Shown here piece after piece: positions 41,898 to 50,987 of a DNA stretch of 64,000 nt; the first letter of the stretch is position 1, and each line of letters opens with the position of its first letter. Made by a program: the position numbers and the translations under genes. The stretch spans positions 1 through 64,000 of the forward strand of contig JAJYRH010000007.1 of NCBI GenBank assembly GCA_021794205.1. Direction: 5' to 3'. The DNA is from a bacterium (GTDB lineage Bacteria > Vulcanimicrobiota > Vulcanimicrobiia > Vulcanimicrobiales > Vulcanimicrobiaceae). A model generated the notes under the pieces. The model worked only from the letters and a program-made list of their open reading frames with translations, ran no database searches and had not been told where the DNA came from.

Positions 41898-43799
41898 ATG
41901 CTCGAAAAAATCGACTCCCCCGCGGATCTCCAGGGCCTCGACCGGGACGAACTAGACCTGCTCGCGCGGGAGATTCGCGACCTCCTCGTCGTGACGTGTT
42001 CGCGGAACGGCGGCCATCTAGCGCCGAATCTCGGCGTCGTCGAACTCACCCTCGCGCTTCACCGCGTCTTCAATGCCCCGACCGATAAGATCGTTTGGGA
42101 CGTCAGCCATCAGAGCTACGTTCACAAAATTCTCACCGGTCGCCGCGATCGTTTTGCGACGTTGCGCAAGGGCGGCGGCATCTCCGGTTTTGCGATGCGC
42201 GCGGAGTCGCCCTACGATGCATTCGGTGCCGGCCACGCTAGCACGTCGGTCTCGGCGGCGCTGGGAATGGCGATCGCGCGCGACCGTCGCGGCGGCAGCG
42301 AGCGCGTGGTCGCCGTCCTCGGCGATGGCGCGCTCACCGGAGGGCTCGCCTACGAAGCGCTCAATAACGCCGGCCAACTGCAGAGCAACCTCATAGTCGT
42401 TCTCAACGATAACGAGATGTCGATCGCGCCGAACGTCGGCTCGATCGCGTCGTATCTCTCCGTTCTTCGCAGTAAGCCGCTCGTGAATTACGCGCGCGAA
42501 AAAGCGAAGGACGTGCTGCACCATCTGCCCTTTGGCGGCACGGCGCGCAAGGCGATTGCGAGCGCCGAAGTCGCGGCGGTCCGCTTCGTCGCGCCCGCCG
42601 AAAAGACGGCGGTTATTTTTGAGGAGCTCGGCTTCCGCTATCTCGGGCCATTTGATGGGCATCACCTCGAAACCGTCGAGGCGGCATTACATGCCGCCGC
42701 CGGAATCGAGGGGCCGGTGCTCGTGCACGTTCGAACGGTGAAGGGGAAAGGCTACGAGCCCGCCGAGCGCGACGCACGGACCTTTCACGGCTGCGGCGCG
42801 TTCGATATCGAGAACGGGAAACTGGAGATGAAAGAGGGCGCGCGCCCGACCTTCTCCGATGCCTTCGCGTGCGGACTCATCGATATTGCCGAGCGCGACG
42901 AACGGGTGATTGCGATCACCGCGGCGATGCCCGACGGCACGAAACTTTCCACGTTCGCACGGCGCTTCCCGAATCGCTATTTCGATGTCGGTATCGCCGA
43001 AGCGCACGCCGTCTGCTTCGCCGCCGGTGCCGCAGCGGCGGGCCTGCGCCCAGTCTGCGCGATCTATTCGACTTTTTTGCAACGTGCGTACGACCAAATC
43101 GTCCACGACGTTGCCGTGCAGGGGCTGCCGGTCATCTTCGCGCTCGACCGGGCCGGCGTGGTCGGCGACGACGGCCCCACCCACATGGGGCTCTACGATA
43201 TCGCGTATCTCCGCACGCTTCCCAATCTCACCATCCTCGCGCCGCGCTGCGAAGAGGAGTTGGCGCCGATGCTCGATTTCGCGCTCGAGTGCGATGGCCC
43301 GGTGGCGATTCGCTATCCGCGCGGCTCGACGAGCGGGCGCACGATCGACGTGCCGGCGCCGATCGAACGCGGCAAAAGCGAACTGCTCCGCGCGGGCTCC
43401 GGCGCCGCGATCTTCGCGCTCGGGAACACCGTCGACGTGGCGATGGATGCCTATCGGTTGCTCGAAAGCGGCGAGTACGGCGATATGCGTGGGTCGTTAC
43501 CGACCGTCTATAACGCGCGTTTCGTCGCTCCGCTCGATCGCGACGCAATCCTCGCCTGCGCGGCGAGCCACGAAATGCTCGTCACTCTCGAAGAGCACAG
43601 CCTCGCCGGCGGCTTCGGCTCCGCGCTCCTCGAGGCGCTCGCCGACGCCGGAGAGAGCGTGCCGGTCGAACGCATCGGCGTAGGGGAAACCTTCCTTCAG
43701 GCCGACACCCAGGCCCAGCAACGGGTCGCGGTCGGCCTCGACGCCCGGGCACTCGCACGGCGAATAGCCGCTCGCCTTGTAGGGGCTACCGCATCGTGA
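41898..43799 (+). CDS. dxs: 1-deoxy-D-xylulose-5-phosphate synthase
   Basis: 633 residues, first enzyme of the MEP isoprenoid pathway. Thiamine diphosphate and Mg site motifs are SRNGGHLAPNLG, GHASTS and GDGALTGGLAYEALNNAG; the transketolase-C domain follows at about 500. The usual GIAEQHAV motif reads GIAEAHAV here: the catalytic Glu is kept and the Gln is replaced by Ala. It supplies precursors for MiaA substrate DMAPP and undecaprenol. Start chosen at MLEKIDSPADLQGLD. Confidence 0.95.
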   Translation: MLEKIDSPADLQGLDRDELDLLAREIRDLLVVTCSRNGGHLAPNLGVVELTLALHRVFNAPTDKIVWDVSHQSYVHKILTGRRDRFATLRKGGGISGFAMRAESPYDAFGAGHASTSVSAALGMAIARDRRGGSERVVAVLGDGALTGGLAYEALNNAGQLQSNLIVVLNDNEMSIAPNVGSIASYLSVLRSKPLVNYAREKAKDVLHHLPFGGTARKAIASAEVAAVRFVAPAEKTAVIFEELGFRYLGPFDGHHLETVEAALHAAAGIEGPVLVHVRTVKGKGYEPAERDARTFHGCGAFDIENGKLEMKEGARPTFSDAFACGLIDIAERDERVIAITAAMPDGTKLSTFARRFPNRYFDVGIAEAHAVCFAAGAAAAGLRPVCAIYSTFLQRAYDQIVHDVAVQGLPVIFALDRAGVVGDDGPTHMGLYDIAYLRTLPNLTILAPRCEEELAPMLDFALECDGPVAIRYPRGSTSGRTIDVPAPIERGKSELLRAGSGAAIFALGNTVDVAMDAYRLLESGEYGDMRGSLPTVYNARFVAPLDRDAILACAASHEMLVTLEEHSLAGGFGSALLEALADAGESVPVERIGVGETFLQADTQAQQRVAVGLDARALARRIAARLVGATAS

Positions 43800-43805
43800 T
43801 AGAAT
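43777..43805 (+). promoter_or_regulatory. sigma70-like promoter for secG and the ABC genes
   Basis: TTGTAG (43777-43782), 17-bp spacer, TAGAAT (43800-43805). It lies over the last codons of dxs and gives a leader of about 30 nt with GGGAG in front of the secG start. Confidence 0.6.
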
Positions 43806-43843
43806 CCTGAGTCGTACAACCCTCACAGGGAGTCTGATTTTTC

Positions 43844-44245
43844 ATGCCAGCTAGTGCCACCACAACGCACCCGCTTCACGTCGCAGGTGCCGCAACCCAG
43901 CACGCCGCCCCGCTCGCACACGCGACGACGGTGCCGAATCCTTTCGCCGCGCAGGTCGCGCAGAGCATTCCTCCGGCGCTCGCGCCGCATACATGGTTCC
44001 AACAACACGCGAGTTGGTTGACGCATGGTGTCGCGGGGCTCGCGGTGCTCGCGGCGCTCTCGCTGATCGTGCTCTTGGCGATGCAGACGACGAAGAATGA
44101 AGGGCTCTCCGGAACGATCGGAGGGAAAGTCGAATCGGCCTATCGCGGCCGCCTCGGCATGGACGAACAACTCGCGCGCGTCACCGGCGTCGTCGCGGTC
44201 CTGTTCGTCGCTTCGATGACGATTCTCGCACTTACCGGTATCTAG
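43844..44245 (+). CDS. secG: Preprotein translocase subunit SecG with extended N-terminus
   Basis: 133 residues. The C-terminal 80 residues are SecG: first helix (about 63-83), the conserved loop [40 protein letters not shown] and the second helix. The first ~55 residues are an Ala/His/Pro-rich, low-complexity extension ([20 protein letters not shown]) that ordinary SecG (70-110 residues) lacks. Stabilises SecYEG. Confidence 0.82.
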   Translation: MPASATTTHPLHVAGAATQHAAPLAHATTVPNPFAAQVAQSIPPALAPHTWFQQHASWLTHGVAGLAVLAALSLIVLLAMQTTKNEGLSGTIGGKVESAYRGRLGMDEQLARVTGVVAVLFVASMTILALTGI

Positions 44246-44256
44246 CCGACTCCCCG

Positions 44257-45246
44257 ATGGCGCTGCTCGAGGTCCGCAACCTCCGCACGACCTTTAAGAC
44301 CGAAGACGGTGTGGTTACCGCCGTCAACGGTCTCTCGTTCTCCCTCGATGCCGGGCAAACGCTCGGCATCGTCGGTGAATCGGGCTCCGGAAAATCCGTC
44401 ACCTCGCTCTCGATTATGCGCCTGATCGATCGACCGGGCCGCATCGAATCGGGCGAGATATTTTTTGACGGTCGCGATTTGCTGAAGCTGCGGGATGAGG
44501 AGATGCGCCACGTGCGCGGCCACCGCATCGCGATGATATTCCAAGATCCGATGACCTCGTTGAACCCGGTGCTGACGATCGGCGAGCAGATCGCCGAGGT
44601 CGTCCGGCTCCATCTCGGGCGCAACCATCGGGAGGCGCGCGATACGGCGATCGAGATGCTGCGTAAAGTCCGCATCCCTTCGCCGGAGAAGCGCGTCGAC
44701 GATTATCCGCACCAGTTCTCGGGCGGCATGCGGCAACGCGCGATGATCGCGATGGCGCTCTCGTGCAACCCGCAGTTGCTCATCGCCGACGAACCGACGA
44801 CCGCGCTCGACGTCACGATCCAAGCGCAGGTCCTCGAACTGATGAACGAGCTGCAACGCGAGACTGGAGCGGCAATCATCCTCATCACCCACGACCTCGG
44901 CGTCGTCGCGGAGACCTGCAAAGACGTGCTCGTGATGTATGGCGGAAACATGGTGGAGTACGGGAGCGCGCAACAGATTTTTGCCGAGCCAAGAATGCCG
45001 TACACGCAGGGGCTCCTCGCTTCGCTGCCGCGGCTCGATGCGCCGGCGAACGCTCGCCTCACGCCGATCCCCGGGCAGCCGCCGAACCTCCATCGCATGC
45101 CGCCGGGCTGTGCGTTCGCTCCGCGCTGTTCCTATCGGCTAGAACGCTGCGATCAGATCGTTCCGGTCACCGATCTCGGGCACGGCCATCTCGCGCGCTG
45201 TTGGCGCTGTACGGAGAACTTACAAGCGGCGGGGGCGGCGCGATGA
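44257..45246 (+). CDS. Oligopeptide/dipeptide ABC transporter ATPase (OppD/DppD type)
   Basis: 329 residues. Walker A GESGSGKS at 40-47, [17 protein letters not shown] (Q-loop, typical of Opp), signature FSGGMRQR, Walker [13 protein letters not shown], switch His in LITHDL. The C-terminal oligo_HPY region contains [17 protein letters not shown], four cysteines that may bind a 4Fe-4S cluster as described for DppD-like ATPases. Pairs with the next gene; no permease or binding protein lies beside them. Confidence 0.93.
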   Translation: MALLEVRNLRTTFKTEDGVVTAVNGLSFSLDAGQTLGIVGESGSGKSVTSLSIMRLIDRPGRIESGEIFFDGRDLLKLRDEEMRHVRGHRIAMIFQDPMTSLNPVLTIGEQIAEVVRLHLGRNHREARDTAIEMLRKVRIPSPEKRVDDYPHQFSGGMRQRAMIAMALSCNPQLLIADEPTTALDVTIQAQVLELMNELQRETGAAIILITHDLGVVAETCKDVLVMYGGNMVEYGSAQQIFAEPRMPYTQGLLASLPRLDAPANARLTPIPGQPPNLHRMPPGCAFAPRCSYRLERCDQIVPVTDLGHGHLARCWRCTENLQAAGAAR

Positions 45247-46235
45247 GCGACGAGAAATTGCTCGAGGTTACCGATCTCAAGAAGTATTTCCCGGTCAGCG
45301 CCGGGGTTTTCGGACGGCACGTCGCCGACGTCAAAGCGGTCGACGGGGTGAGTTTTACGGTCCGTAAAGGCGAAACGTTGGGACTCGTCGGCGAATCGGG
45401 ATCGGGTAAGACGACGATCGGGCGACTCGTTCTGAAATTGCTCCCGGCGACTTCGGGGACGATTCGATTCGAAGGGCGGGATATCAGCGATATCTCCGCG
45501 CGGCAGACCCGCACGCTGCGGCGTCGGATGCAGATTATTTTTCAGGATCCCTACGGCAGCCTCAACCCGCGCATGACGATCGGGGAGATCGTCAGCGAGC
45601 CGCTCGCGATTCACGGGATCGCGAAGGGGAAGGCGCGCCAGGAGCGGACGGTCGAGTTGCTGCGGATGGTGGGGCTGCAATCCTCGCATCTCAATCGCTA
45701 TCCCAATGAGTTTTCCGGCGGGCAACGGCAGCGCGTCGGTATCGCACGCGCACTCGCCGTCGAGCCGCAGTTCATCGTCTGCGACGAACCGGTCTCCGCG
45801 CTCGACGTCTCGATTCAGGCGCAGGTGCTCAATCTGCTCGAAGATCTGCGCGAGCGGCTCGGGCTCACCTATCTCTTTATCTCGCACGATCTTTCGGTGG
45901 TCCGCCATATCTCGACGCGGGTGGCGGTGCTCTATCTCGGCAAGATCTTCGAAGTCGCCGACCGGAGCGCGCTCTACGAACACCCGTTGCACCCGTACAC
46001 GCAGGCGCTGCTCGCCGCGATTCCGGTGCCGAACCCCGAGATGCAAAGCACGCAGAAGCGGGTGCTCCTCAGCGGCGACGTGCCCACCGCGATGGCGCCG
46101 CCGAGCGGATGTCGTTTCCACCCCCGCTGCCCGTTTGCATTCGAGCGTTGTTCGGTGGAAGAGCCGGCGATGCGCGATGTCGGCGGCGGCCATATGGTGG
46201 CGTGTCACGCCGTCGAGAACGGTACGATTCAATAA
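45243..46235 (+). CDS. Oligopeptide/dipeptide ABC transporter ATPase (OppF/DppF type)
   Basis: 330 residues, starting in an ATGA overlap. Walker [10 protein letters not shown] at 50-58, [61 protein letters not shown]. The C-terminal region again has spaced Cys ([16 protein letters not shown]). With OppD it energises import of peptides or similar. Followed at once by a strong hairpin terminator. Confidence 0.93.
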   Translation: MSDEKLLEVTDLKKYFPVSAGVFGRHVADVKAVDGVSFTVRKGETLGLVGESGSGKTTIGRLVLKLLPATSGTIRFEGRDISDISARQTRTLRRRMQIIFQDPYGSLNPRMTIGEIVSEPLAIHGIAKGKARQERTVELLRMVGLQSSHLNRYPNEFSGGQRQRVGIARALAVEPQFIVCDEPVSALDVSIQAQVLNLLEDLRERLGLTYLFISHDLSVVRHISTRVAVLYLGKIFEVADRSALYEHPLHPYTQALLAAIPVPNPEMQSTQKRVLLSGDVPTAMAPPSGCRFHPRCPFAFERCSVEEPAMRDVGGGHMVACHAVENGTIQ

Positions 46236-46272
46236 AAAGAGCGGGCGCATGCGATGCATGCGCCCGCTCTTT
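46236..46272. terminator. 17-bp perfect hairpin, bidirectional terminator
   Basis: AAAGAGCGGGCGCATGC (46236-46252), loop GAT, and the exact complement GCATGCGCCCGCTCTTT (46256-46272). A-tract on one side and T-tract on the other suit termination from both directions, between the ABC genes and the convergent histone-like gene. Confidence 0.92.
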
Positions 46273-46292
46273 ACGAGCTCTGGGAAGAGCGG

Positions 46293-46715
46293 TTATGCGG
46301 CCTTCTTGCGAGGACGGCCGACTTTGCGACGCCCGGCCGTTTTCTTGCGGGGGGCGGCTGCCTTTTTGCGTCCGGCTGCCTTTTTGCGTCCGGCGGTCTT
46401 TTTGCGTCCGGTCGCCTTTTTGCGTCCGGCTGCCTTTTTGCGTCCGGTTGCCTTCTTGCGTCCGGCGGTCTTTTTACGTCCGGTTGCCTTCTTGCGTCCG
46501 GCTGCCTTTTTGCGTCCGGTTGCCTTCTTGCGTCCGGCCGCTTTTTTACGTCCGGCGGTCTTTTTACGACCTGCGGTGGCCTTTTTGCGACCGGCAGTTT
46601 TCTTGCGCGTCGTCTTCTTGGCGACGGCGGCTTTCTTGCCGGCGGCTTTACGGCGAGCCTTGCGGCGAGGTTTTTTCTCCATCGTTTCGCCGTTGGCCAT
46701 CATATCGTGTTCCAT
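46293..46715 (-). CDS. Histone H1-like, Lys/Arg/Ala-rich repeat protein
   Basis: 140 residues starting MEHDMMANGETMEKK after an AGGAGG ribosome-binding site. From about residue 13 it is almost only K, R, A, G and T: a KAARRKAAGKKAA section, then 12 hexapeptides of the forms GRKKAA, GRKKAT and GRKKTA, and a C-terminal VGRPRKKAA that looks like an AT-hook. The composition resembles eukaryotic H1 tails and bacterial HupA-tail/Hc1/AlgP-like proteins, which bind and compact DNA. It is divergent from topA, also a DNA topology gene. Confidence 0.87.
   Translation of the reverse strand: MEHDMMANGETMEKKPRRKARRKAAGKKAAVAKKTTRKKTAGRKKATAGRKKTAGRKKAAGRKKATGRKKAAGRKKATGRKKTAGRKKATGRKKAAGRKKATGRKKTAGRKKAAGRKKAAAPRKKTAGRRKVGRPRKKAA
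46360..46575 (-). repeat. 18-bp tandem repeat inside the histone-like gene, about 12 units
   Basis: On the plus strand each unit is a variant of GCCTTTTTGCGTCCGG plus two bases, starting at 46360 and repeating every 18 bases to about 46575. Units differ mostly at wobble positions and at the A/T codon choice, so each codes one GRKKxx hexapeptide. Copy number is likely to vary between strains through slippage. Confidence 0.9.
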
Positions 46716-46861
46716 GCATCCTCCTCGTCCCCGGGGGACGATTGTCAGAGTGGATAGCGCAATTGATCTTGCGCTTTGAACGCATCTTAAAGGATTTCGC
46801 CGATTTATGCAAATACGCGCGCACGAGCGGCGTGCGAACTGCGCGCGAACCGCGGAACGTT

Positions 46862-46891
46862 TTGGGGACTCCTTGACCCCGGGGGTATACT
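46862..46891 (+). promoter_or_regulatory. Possible promoter of topA, near-leaderless
   Basis: TATACT at 46886-46891 is only seven bases before the GTG start of topA (46899). A weak -35, TTGGGG at 46862-46867, gives an 18-bp spacer. Transcription would begin at or within a base of the start codon. Confidence 0.5.
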
Positions 46892-46898
46892 TAGGCCC

Positions 46899-49028
46899 GT
46901 GAAAAAGCCCGTCATCATCGTCGAATCTCCGACGAAGGCGCGCACCATAAAGAAGTTTCTTCCGGCGCGCTACATCGTCAAAGCCTCGGTCGGCCACGTG
47001 CGCGATCTTCCTAAAAGCACGCTCGGCGTCGATACGGAGGGCGATTTCGCCCCGCGATATCTGACGATTAAGGGCAAGGGCGATGTCATCAAAGAGCTCA
47101 AGGCCGCAGTAAAAGGCGCCTCCGAGGTCTATCTCGCGACCGACCCCGACCGCGAAGGCGAAGCGATCGCCTGGCATTTGGCGCAGCTGCTGAAACTCGA
47201 AAACCCGAAGCGCGTCGAGTTGCACGAGATCACCAAAGAGGCGGCGTTACGGGCCCTCGAGTCGCCGCACGCGATCGACATGGACCGGGTCAACGCCCAG
47301 CAAGCCCGCCGCATTCTCGACCGGCTCGTCGGCTATAAAATCTCGCCGCTCCTCTGGGCGAAACTCCGCGGCGGCCTCTCCGCCGGGCGCGTGCAGTCGG
47401 TCGCGGTGAAGCTGATCGTCGACCGCGAACGTGCGATCGCCGCGTTCGACCGCGAGGAATACTGGAGCCTGACCGCTCGATTGAGCAGTGCGGCGACCGC
47501 ACCCGTCGCGCAGATCTTCGCTGCCGAGCTGGCGACCAAGAACGGCGAGAAGCTCGAGATCACCAACGAGTCGCAGGCGCAATCGATCCTTGCCGACCTC
47601 GAAGGCGAACGCTTCCAGGTTCGCTCGGTAAAACGCCGCGAGGTGAAACGCAACGCGGCCCCGCCCTTTACCACCTCGACGTTGCAACAGGAGGCCTCGC
47701 GCAAATTGCGGATGCGCGTGCGCCGGAGCATGCAGCTCGCGCAGGGGCTCTACGAGGGCGTCGATCTCGGCAAGGAAGGCACCGTCGGCCTCATTACCTA
47801 CATGCGAACCGACTCGACCCGCATCTCCGACGATGCGCGAGAGGCGGCACGGAGCTTCATTCACGCGCAATACGGCGAGGAATTCCACGGCGGGCGCGTC
47901 CATAAGGTGCGCGAGGGAGCGCAGGACGCACACGAAGCGATCCGCCCGACCGATGTGACGCGGACGCCGCAGAGCCTCAGCGGAGTTCTCAAACGCGACG
48001 AACTCCGGCTCTACGCGCTGATTTGGGAGCGCTTCGTCGCATCGCAGATGACCGCGGCACGATTCGATCAGAGCACCGCCGAGATCTCCGCCGGCGCATA
48101 CGGTTTCCGGGCGACCGGCACCGTCGTTACCTTCGCCGGTTTCACGCGCGTCTATGAAGAAGGGCGCGACGAGAGTCTCGCCGAGGAGAAGGACGAGAAG
48201 CGCTTGCCGCCGCTCGCCGAGGGCGAGGAACTCGCCGTCGCCGGGCTCGATCCAAAGCAGCACTTTACCGAGCCTCCGCCGCGCTACACCGAAGCGACGC
48301 TGGTGAAGGCATTGGAAGAGAACGGTATCGGGCGACCGTCGACCTACGGCAGCATCGTCGAAACGATTCAAGCGCGCGGCTACGTCGAGCAGGCCGAACG
48401 GCGATTCAAACCCACCGAGATCGGTATCGCCGTGAACGACTTACTCGCCGAGCATTTCCCCGATATCGTCGATCTGCGTTTTACCGCGCAGATGGAGGGC
48501 GACCTCGATAAGGTCGCCGACGGCGAGGCCGATTGGGTCGCGGTGTTGCGGCGCTTTTACGATCCGTTCGCGCTGCAACTCGAAGAGGCGGAGAAGAAGC
48601 TGCCGCGCCTCGAGGTGCGCGACGAACCGACCGACGAGATCTGCCCGAACTGCGGCAAACCGATGGTGATCAAAACCGGACGCTTCGGGAGATTCATCTC
48701 GTGCTCGGGCTACCCGGAGTGTAAGACCACCAAACCGATCTTGAAAAAGACCGGCGCGCTCTGTCCGAAGGACGGCGGCGATATCCTGGAGCGGCGCAGC
48801 AAGCGCGGGCGGACCTTCTACGGCTGCGCGAATTACCCGGCCTGCGATTTCGTTTCGTGGGATCGCGTCATTCCGGAGCCGTGCCCGGTCTGCGGGGCGC
48901 ACGTCGTGGTGAAGAGCAAACGCGGCGGAGCGCGATTGCAGTGCTCGGCGGATGCCGAACACGATGTCTCGGCTCTGCCGCTCCCTGGGTCGAACTCCGG
49001 CGAAGAGCGCGAACTCGTGCAAGCCTGA
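46899..49028 (+). CDS. topA: DNA topoisomerase I
   Basis: 709 residues from a GTG. Toprim motifs IVESPTKART and DPDREGEAIAWH; active-site Tyr301 in GLITYMRTDSTRIS; C-terminal zinc ribbons CPNCGKPM...CSGYPEC, CPKDGG...CANYPAC and CPVCGAH...CSAD (the last with an altered final position). Relaxes negative supercoils. Its last base is shared with the trmFO ATG (TGATG). Confidence 0.96.
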   Translation: MKKPVIIVESPTKARTIKKFLPARYIVKASVGHVRDLPKSTLGVDTEGDFAPRYLTIKGKGDVIKELKAAVKGASEVYLATDPDREGEAIAWHLAQLLKLENPKRVELHEITKEAALRALESPHAIDMDRVNAQQARRILDRLVGYKISPLLWAKLRGGLSAGRVQSVAVKLIVDRERAIAAFDREEYWSLTARLSSAATAPVAQIFAAELATKNGEKLEITNESQAQSILADLEGERFQVRSVKRREVKRNAAPPFTTSTLQQEASRKLRMRVRRSMQLAQGLYEGVDLGKEGTVGLITYMRTDSTRISDDAREAARSFIHAQYGEEFHGGRVHKVREGAQDAHEAIRPTDVTRTPQSLSGVLKRDELRLYALIWERFVASQMTAARFDQSTAEISAGAYGFRATGTVVTFAGFTRVYEEGRDESLAEEKDEKRLPPLAEGEELAVAGLDPKQHFTEPPPRYTEATLVKALEENGIGRPSTYGSIVETIQARGYVEQAERRFKPTEIGIAVNDLLAEHFPDIVDLRFTAQMEGDLDKVADGEADWVAVLRRFYDPFALQLEEAEKKLPRLEVRDEPTDEICPNCGKPMVIKTGRFGRFISCSGYPECKTTKPILKKTGALCPKDGGDILERRSKRGRTFYGCANYPACDFVSWDRVIPEPCPVCGAHVVVKSKRGGARLQCSADAEHDVSALPLPGSNSGEERELVQA

Positions 49029-50377
49029 TGCCCGCGCAGCGTTTGCGCGTTATCGGTGGCGGGCTTGCGGGCTGCGAAGCGGCCTGGCAGGCCGCACGTC
49101 TCGGCATCGATGTCGATCTCTACGAAATGCGACCGCATCGGCGGGGCCCGGCGCACCTCTCCGATCGTCTTGCCGAGTTGGTTTGCAGCAACTCGATGCG
49201 CGGAGCGGCGCTGGAGAATGCCGTCGGTCTGTTAAAAGAAGAGCTCGCGCGACTCGGCTCGCTCATCGTGACGGCGGCGCGGGAATCGGCGGTGCCCGCC
49301 GGCGGCGCGCTCGCGGTCGACCGAGAGCGTTTTGCCGAGCTCGTTGAGAGCCGCATCGCGGGGAATCCGCGTATCGCTGTACACCGCGAGGAAGTGCTCG
49401 ACCTCGATGATCCGCGCCCGACGGTCGTCGCCTGCGGCCCTCTCCCGGGCGATGCGATGCTCGAGGCGATCGATCGCATCGTTTCGCAGGTGCGGGTCGA
49501 GGGCGATGCGCCGCGACGGCTGCATTATTTCGATGCCGCCTCCCCCATCCTCGCCGCCGATTCCATCGACGAAACGGTAATGTATCGCAAATCGCGCTAC
49601 GAAAAAGGCGACGGCGACGACTATATCAATATTCCGCTCGATCGCGACCAGTACGCGCAGCTGCTCCACGATCTGCGAACGCTGCCGCGTCACGAAGCGA
49701 AGGCCTTCGAGGGCGATACCCGCTTCTTCGAAGGTTGCCTTCCGGTCGAAGAGATGGCCGACCGCGGCGACGACGTTCTGCGTTTCGGCCCGCTGAAGCC
49801 GGTCGGGCTCCGTCACCCCGTGACCGGGGTGACGCCGCACGCCGTCGTACAACTGCGCAAAGAAAATCGCGACGGCAGCGCGCTCAATCTCGTCGGCTTT
49901 CAAACGCGACTGACCTGGCCCGCCCAACGGGAGGCGTTCGGGCGCCTACCGGGGCTCGAACATGCCGAATGGCTGCGACTCGGCGTGATGCATCGCAATA
50001 CGTTTATCGATTCGCCGCGCTTACTCGACGAACGCTTGCGCCTCCGCGGCGATCGCCCGCTCTGGTTCGCCGGACAGATCACCGGTGCCGAGGGGTACGT
50101 CGAAGCGGCGGCCTGCGGTGCGATGGTCGGCATTCACGCCGCGCGCGAACTACTCGGCCGCAGCCCGCTCGCGGTGCCTCCCGAATGCGCGCTCGGCGCG
50201 GTCGTCGCCCACCTGCAGAACACCGTCTCGCACGATTTTCAACCGGCGAACGTGACCTGGTCGATGGTGCCCCCGCTGCCGAAAACGATTCGCGAGAAGA
50301 AACTTCGCCGGGCCGCGCTCGCAGAGCGCGCGCTCGCCGCTCTCACCCTCTTTATCGAGCGCGTCGAGGCTCCCTAA
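49028..50377 (+). CDS. trmFO: tRNA m5U54 methyltransferase, folate/FAD-dependent
   Basis: 449 residues. FAD motif RVIGGGLAGCEAAWQAA at the N-terminus, YEMRPHRRGPAH, LVCSNSMRG (with the conserved Cys) and the C-terminal GQITGAEGYVEAAACGAMVG are TrmFO signatures. It methylates U54 of tRNA with methylene-tetrahydrofolate. The topA-trmFO pair is a conserved neighbourhood. Confidence 0.95.
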   Translation: MPAQRLRVIGGGLAGCEAAWQAARLGIDVDLYEMRPHRRGPAHLSDRLAELVCSNSMRGAALENAVGLLKEELARLGSLIVTAARESAVPAGGALAVDRERFAELVESRIAGNPRIAVHREEVLDLDDPRPTVVACGPLPGDAMLEAIDRIVSQVRVEGDAPRRLHYFDAASPILAADSIDETVMYRKSRYEKGDGDDYINIPLDRDQYAQLLHDLRTLPRHEAKAFEGDTRFFEGCLPVEEMADRGDDVLRFGPLKPVGLRHPVTGVTPHAVVQLRKENRDGSALNLVGFQTRLTWPAQREAFGRLPGLEHAEWLRLGVMHRNTFIDSPRLLDERLRLRGDRPLWFAGQITGAEGYVEAAACGAMVGIHAARELLGRSPLAVPPECALGAVVAHLQNTVSHDFQPANVTWSMVPPLPKTIREKKLRRAALAERALAALTLFIERVEAP

Positions 50378-50456
50378 AGCGTAGGAGGCTCCTCGAAAGG
50401 CGCTCCGGGGGATCGGGGGTGCAACGAAATCGCTCCCGGCACAGTAGTAAGGTGCG

Positions 50457-50987
50457 ATGAAGATTCGATCGACGACCATTCTCGCCGTCCTCCGCGACGG
50501 CCATCTCGCGATCGCCGGCGACGGCCAGGTGACGCTCGATAAGACCATCGTGAAGCATTCCGCGCGCAAGGTTCGCAAGATCGCCGGCGGGCGCGTCCTC
50601 GCCGGTTTTGCGGGCTCGGCGGCCGACGGCATTACCTTGCTGGAAAAATTCGAAAAGAAATTCAACGAGTTCAAAGATCTCACGCGCGCGAGCGTCGAGC
50701 TGGCAAAGGACTGGCGACAAGACCGCGCGCTCCGGCGCCTCGAGGCGATGCTCGTCGTCGGAACGCCCGAACATCTCTTTCTGCTCTCGGGAACCGGGGA
50801 CGTGATCGAACCCGACGAGGGCATCGCAGCGATCGGGAGCGGCGGCCCCTACGCGCAGGCCGCGGCGGCGGCGCTTCTGCGAAATACATCGCTGAGTGCC
50901 GAACAGATCGCGCGGGCCGCGTTAGGTATCGCCGGCGAGATTTGCATTTACACCAACGCCGACGTCACCGTCGAGGTGCTCCCGTGA
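50457..50987 (+). CDS. hslV: ATP-dependent protease peptidase subunit HslV
   Basis: 176 residues, a proteasome-beta-like threonine protease. The mature N-terminus is expected after MKIRS, giving [10 protein letters not shown] with catalytic Thr6; [13 protein letters not shown] and [14 protein letters not shown] are conserved. Overlaps hslU (GTGA). The 79-nt gap before it, where xerC stands in related operons, holds no gene. Confidence 0.95.
   Translation: MKIRSTTILAVLRDGHLAIAGDGQVTLDKTIVKHSARKVRKIAGGRVLAGFAGSAADGITLLEKFEKKFNEFKDLTRASVELAKDWRQDRALRRLEAMLVVGTPEHLFLLSGTGDVIEPDEGIAAIGSGGPYAQAAAAALLRNTSLSAEQIARAALGIAGEICIYTNADVTVEVLP

Noticed and set aside
46360-46575. Regular 18-bp repeats that look CRISPR-like
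   Set aside because: Units are contiguous without spacers, keep a reading frame and encode the GRKKxx repeats of a protein with a good ribosome-binding site.
46873-46891. TTGACC...TATACT as a promoter pair before topA
   Set aside because: Spacing is only 7 bp; not a functional -35/-10 pair. TTGGGG at 18 bp is a weak alternative.
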